A DNA stretch of 7,464 nt from an uncultured Lachnospiraceae bacterium. Lineage in GTDB: Bacteria; Bacillota; Clostridia; Lachnospirales; Lachnospiraceae. The position numbers and the translations under genes are program-made. The stretch covers positions 1 through 7,464 of the forward strand of contig CAJUMM010000114.1 of the NCBI GenBank assembly GCA_910586955.1, given 5' to 3'. Positions within the stretch are counted from its first letter, which is position 1. Every line of letters begins with the position of its first letter. Of this stretch, positions 6,637-7,464 are shown piece by piece. A model generated the notes under the pieces. It saw only the letters and a program-made list of their open reading frames with translations, was not told where the DNA came from and made no database searches.

Positions 6637-6665
6637 ATCATAGCCTGCCGCTGCCTGCTTGTCAA
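6637..6665 (-). promoter_or_regulatory. Near-consensus sigma-A promoter of the phospholipase D-like gene
   Basis: The -35 box is a perfect TTGACA (6665-6660) and the -10 box is TATGAT (6642-6637), one base from consensus, with a 17-base spacer. Transcription should start near 6630, leaving a leader of about 25 bases. The spacer is GC-rich and holds a repeated GCAGGC word (GCAGGCAGCGGCAGGC). The promoter starts 35 bases after the permease stop, so this gene is probably expressed separately from the transporter. Confidence 0.85.
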
Positions 6666-6699
6666 GTGTACCTTGGCGGTCCGGATGGCATCATAATCC

Positions 6700-7464
6700 T
6701 TATTCCGTCATATGCAGCCGCTCCACAATGCTTGATTTCTGTACCGATCGGTATACCAGCACCGGAATGGCCGCACCCAGTATCAGGAAAATGGGAAGCA
6801 TTCCCAAAACCGGATACCAGATAAAACGGACCTTAAAGAACCAGAGCATATCCTCCAGACGGCTCATAACCAGAAGGTAAAGGAGGAAATTCAAAACCAG
6901 GGAGACGGATATGGCAATCACTCCATAGAAACATCCTTCCAAGACCAGCATCCAGGTGAGCTGTTTTCCCGTCATGCCGATGCTTTGGAGCATGGCCAGC
7001 TCCCGCCTGCGGGTTCGGATTCCCGTTACCATGGCATTGATAAAGTTTAAGATTCCCACCAGGGCCACGATAGCGCTGGCAGAGATACCTACGGCGAAAA
7101 ACATCTGCCGCAGGGAGTCAAACTCCTCATAATATTGGGCTCTGGATTGAAAATCGAAGTCCGGCTCTGTCTCTTTTGTATAATCTTCCAGGAAATCCTC
7201 CAGTTCAAATGTCCTCCCCTCTTCCATATCCGCCAGGTAGCTCATAACTGCCGCCTGATCTCCTGCTTCCTCCTGAAGACGCTCTGCAGCCATGGCAAAC
7301 TCTGCATTTCCGAACCTGCGGACGGTAAGGGAGGTAGGCAAAATGGCGGAGGCGGCAATGGTATAAGTCTCCCGGTGGCTTTTTAGAATCTCAAGCTGGG
7401 GATTCAAATCCGTACCCGTATAAACGTATTCATCTACAATCAATAGAGAGACTTGATCCCCTGT
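6700..7464 (-). CDS. FtsX-like ABC transporter permease, C-terminal part (partial, runs off the right edge)
   Basis: The visible 254 residues are the C-terminal end of a longer protein, and the frame stays open to the window edge. About 115 residues of a predicted extracytoplasmic region come first, acidic in its second half (EEGRTFELEDFLEDYTKE). A complete FtsX-type domain follows with three membrane segments near visible residues 121-147, 168-200 and 213-238. Between the first and second is the cytosolic loop with the family pattern RTRRRELAMLQSIGMT. This loop typically contacts the partner ATPase. Such permeases work with a separate ATP-binding subunit in lipoprotein handling, peptide resistance or export by a mechanical mechanism. 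No partner gene is in the window, so the substrate is unknown. It ends with a TAA at 6702-6700, and I see no T-tract terminator after it. Confidence 0.88.
   Translation of the reverse strand, partial: TGDQVSLLIVDEYVYTGTDLNPQLEILKSHRETYTIAASAILPTSLTVRRFGNAEFAMAAERLQEEAGDQAAVMSYLADMEEGRTFELEDFLEDYTKETEPDFDFQSRAQYYEEFDSLRQMFFAVGISASAIVALVGILNFINAMVTGIRTRRRELAMLQSIGMTGKQLTWMLVLEGCFYGVIAISVSLVLNFLLYLLVMSRLEDMLWFFKVRFIWYPVLGMLPIFLILGAAIPVLVYRSVQKSSIVERLHMTE

Noticed and set aside
6606..6665. Extended N-terminus of the phospholipase D-like protein from a TTG at 6665
   Set aside because: The TTG is the first three bases of the TTGACA -35 box, and the ATG at 6605 has a good ribosome binding site.
1..7464. 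A novel defence, mobile or biosynthetic system
   Set aside because: All genes belong to recognisable families or are single uncharacterised envelope proteins. There are no transposase, integrase, toxin-antitoxin or CRISPR signals and no composition shift that I could see by eye.

Overview
This window looks like ordinary chromosomal DNA from a Gram-positive anaerobe of the class Clostridia, probably Lachnospiraceae-like. The evidence is moderate GC, AGGAGG-type ribosome binding sites, near-consensus sigma-A promoters with 17-base spacers, a SpoIIIE/FtsK of Firmicutes type, and an NfnA-like flavoprotein directly upstream of a glutamate-synthase-like start. Genus and species cannot be read from the sequence alone. 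All supported genes lie on the minus strand, so transcription runs from right to left. No stretch over 300 bases lacks a gene.

In the direction of transcription, the right edge holds the C-terminal part of an FtsX-like ABC transporter permease (6700-7464, cut by the window). A near-perfect promoter (TTGACA-17-TATGAT) then drives a membrane-anchored phospholipase D superfamily protein with two intact HKD motifs (5148-6605). A second clear promoter drives an FtsK/SpoIIIE DNA translocase (2404-5043). Only 33 bases after it lies a zinc-ribbon/membrane/TPR/chitobiase-C-like protein of unknown role (1462-2370), likely in the same transcript. A small Dabb-family (stress-responsive A/B barrel) protein follows (1041-1343).

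The left end carries a third promoter (TTGAAA-17-TATGAT) and a leader of about 96 bases with two perfect 7-bp hairpins. These precede nfnA (17-901), the FAD/[2Fe-2S] small subunit of an electron-bifurcating ferredoxin:NADP+ oxidoreductase or of a related glutamate synthase/sulfide dehydrogenase. Its stop codon overlaps the start of the next gene, whose first codons match the N-terminus of the large subunit (GltA/NfnB type).

The genes fall into three functional blocks: envelope lipid or transport functions, chromosome translocation with an uncharacterised membrane partner, and redox/NADPH metabolism. I saw no mobile element, CRISPR array, tRNA, rRNA or phage gene, and no evident novel multi-gene system. 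The items most worth a second look are the structured nfnA leader and the zinc-ribbon protein behind ftsK.
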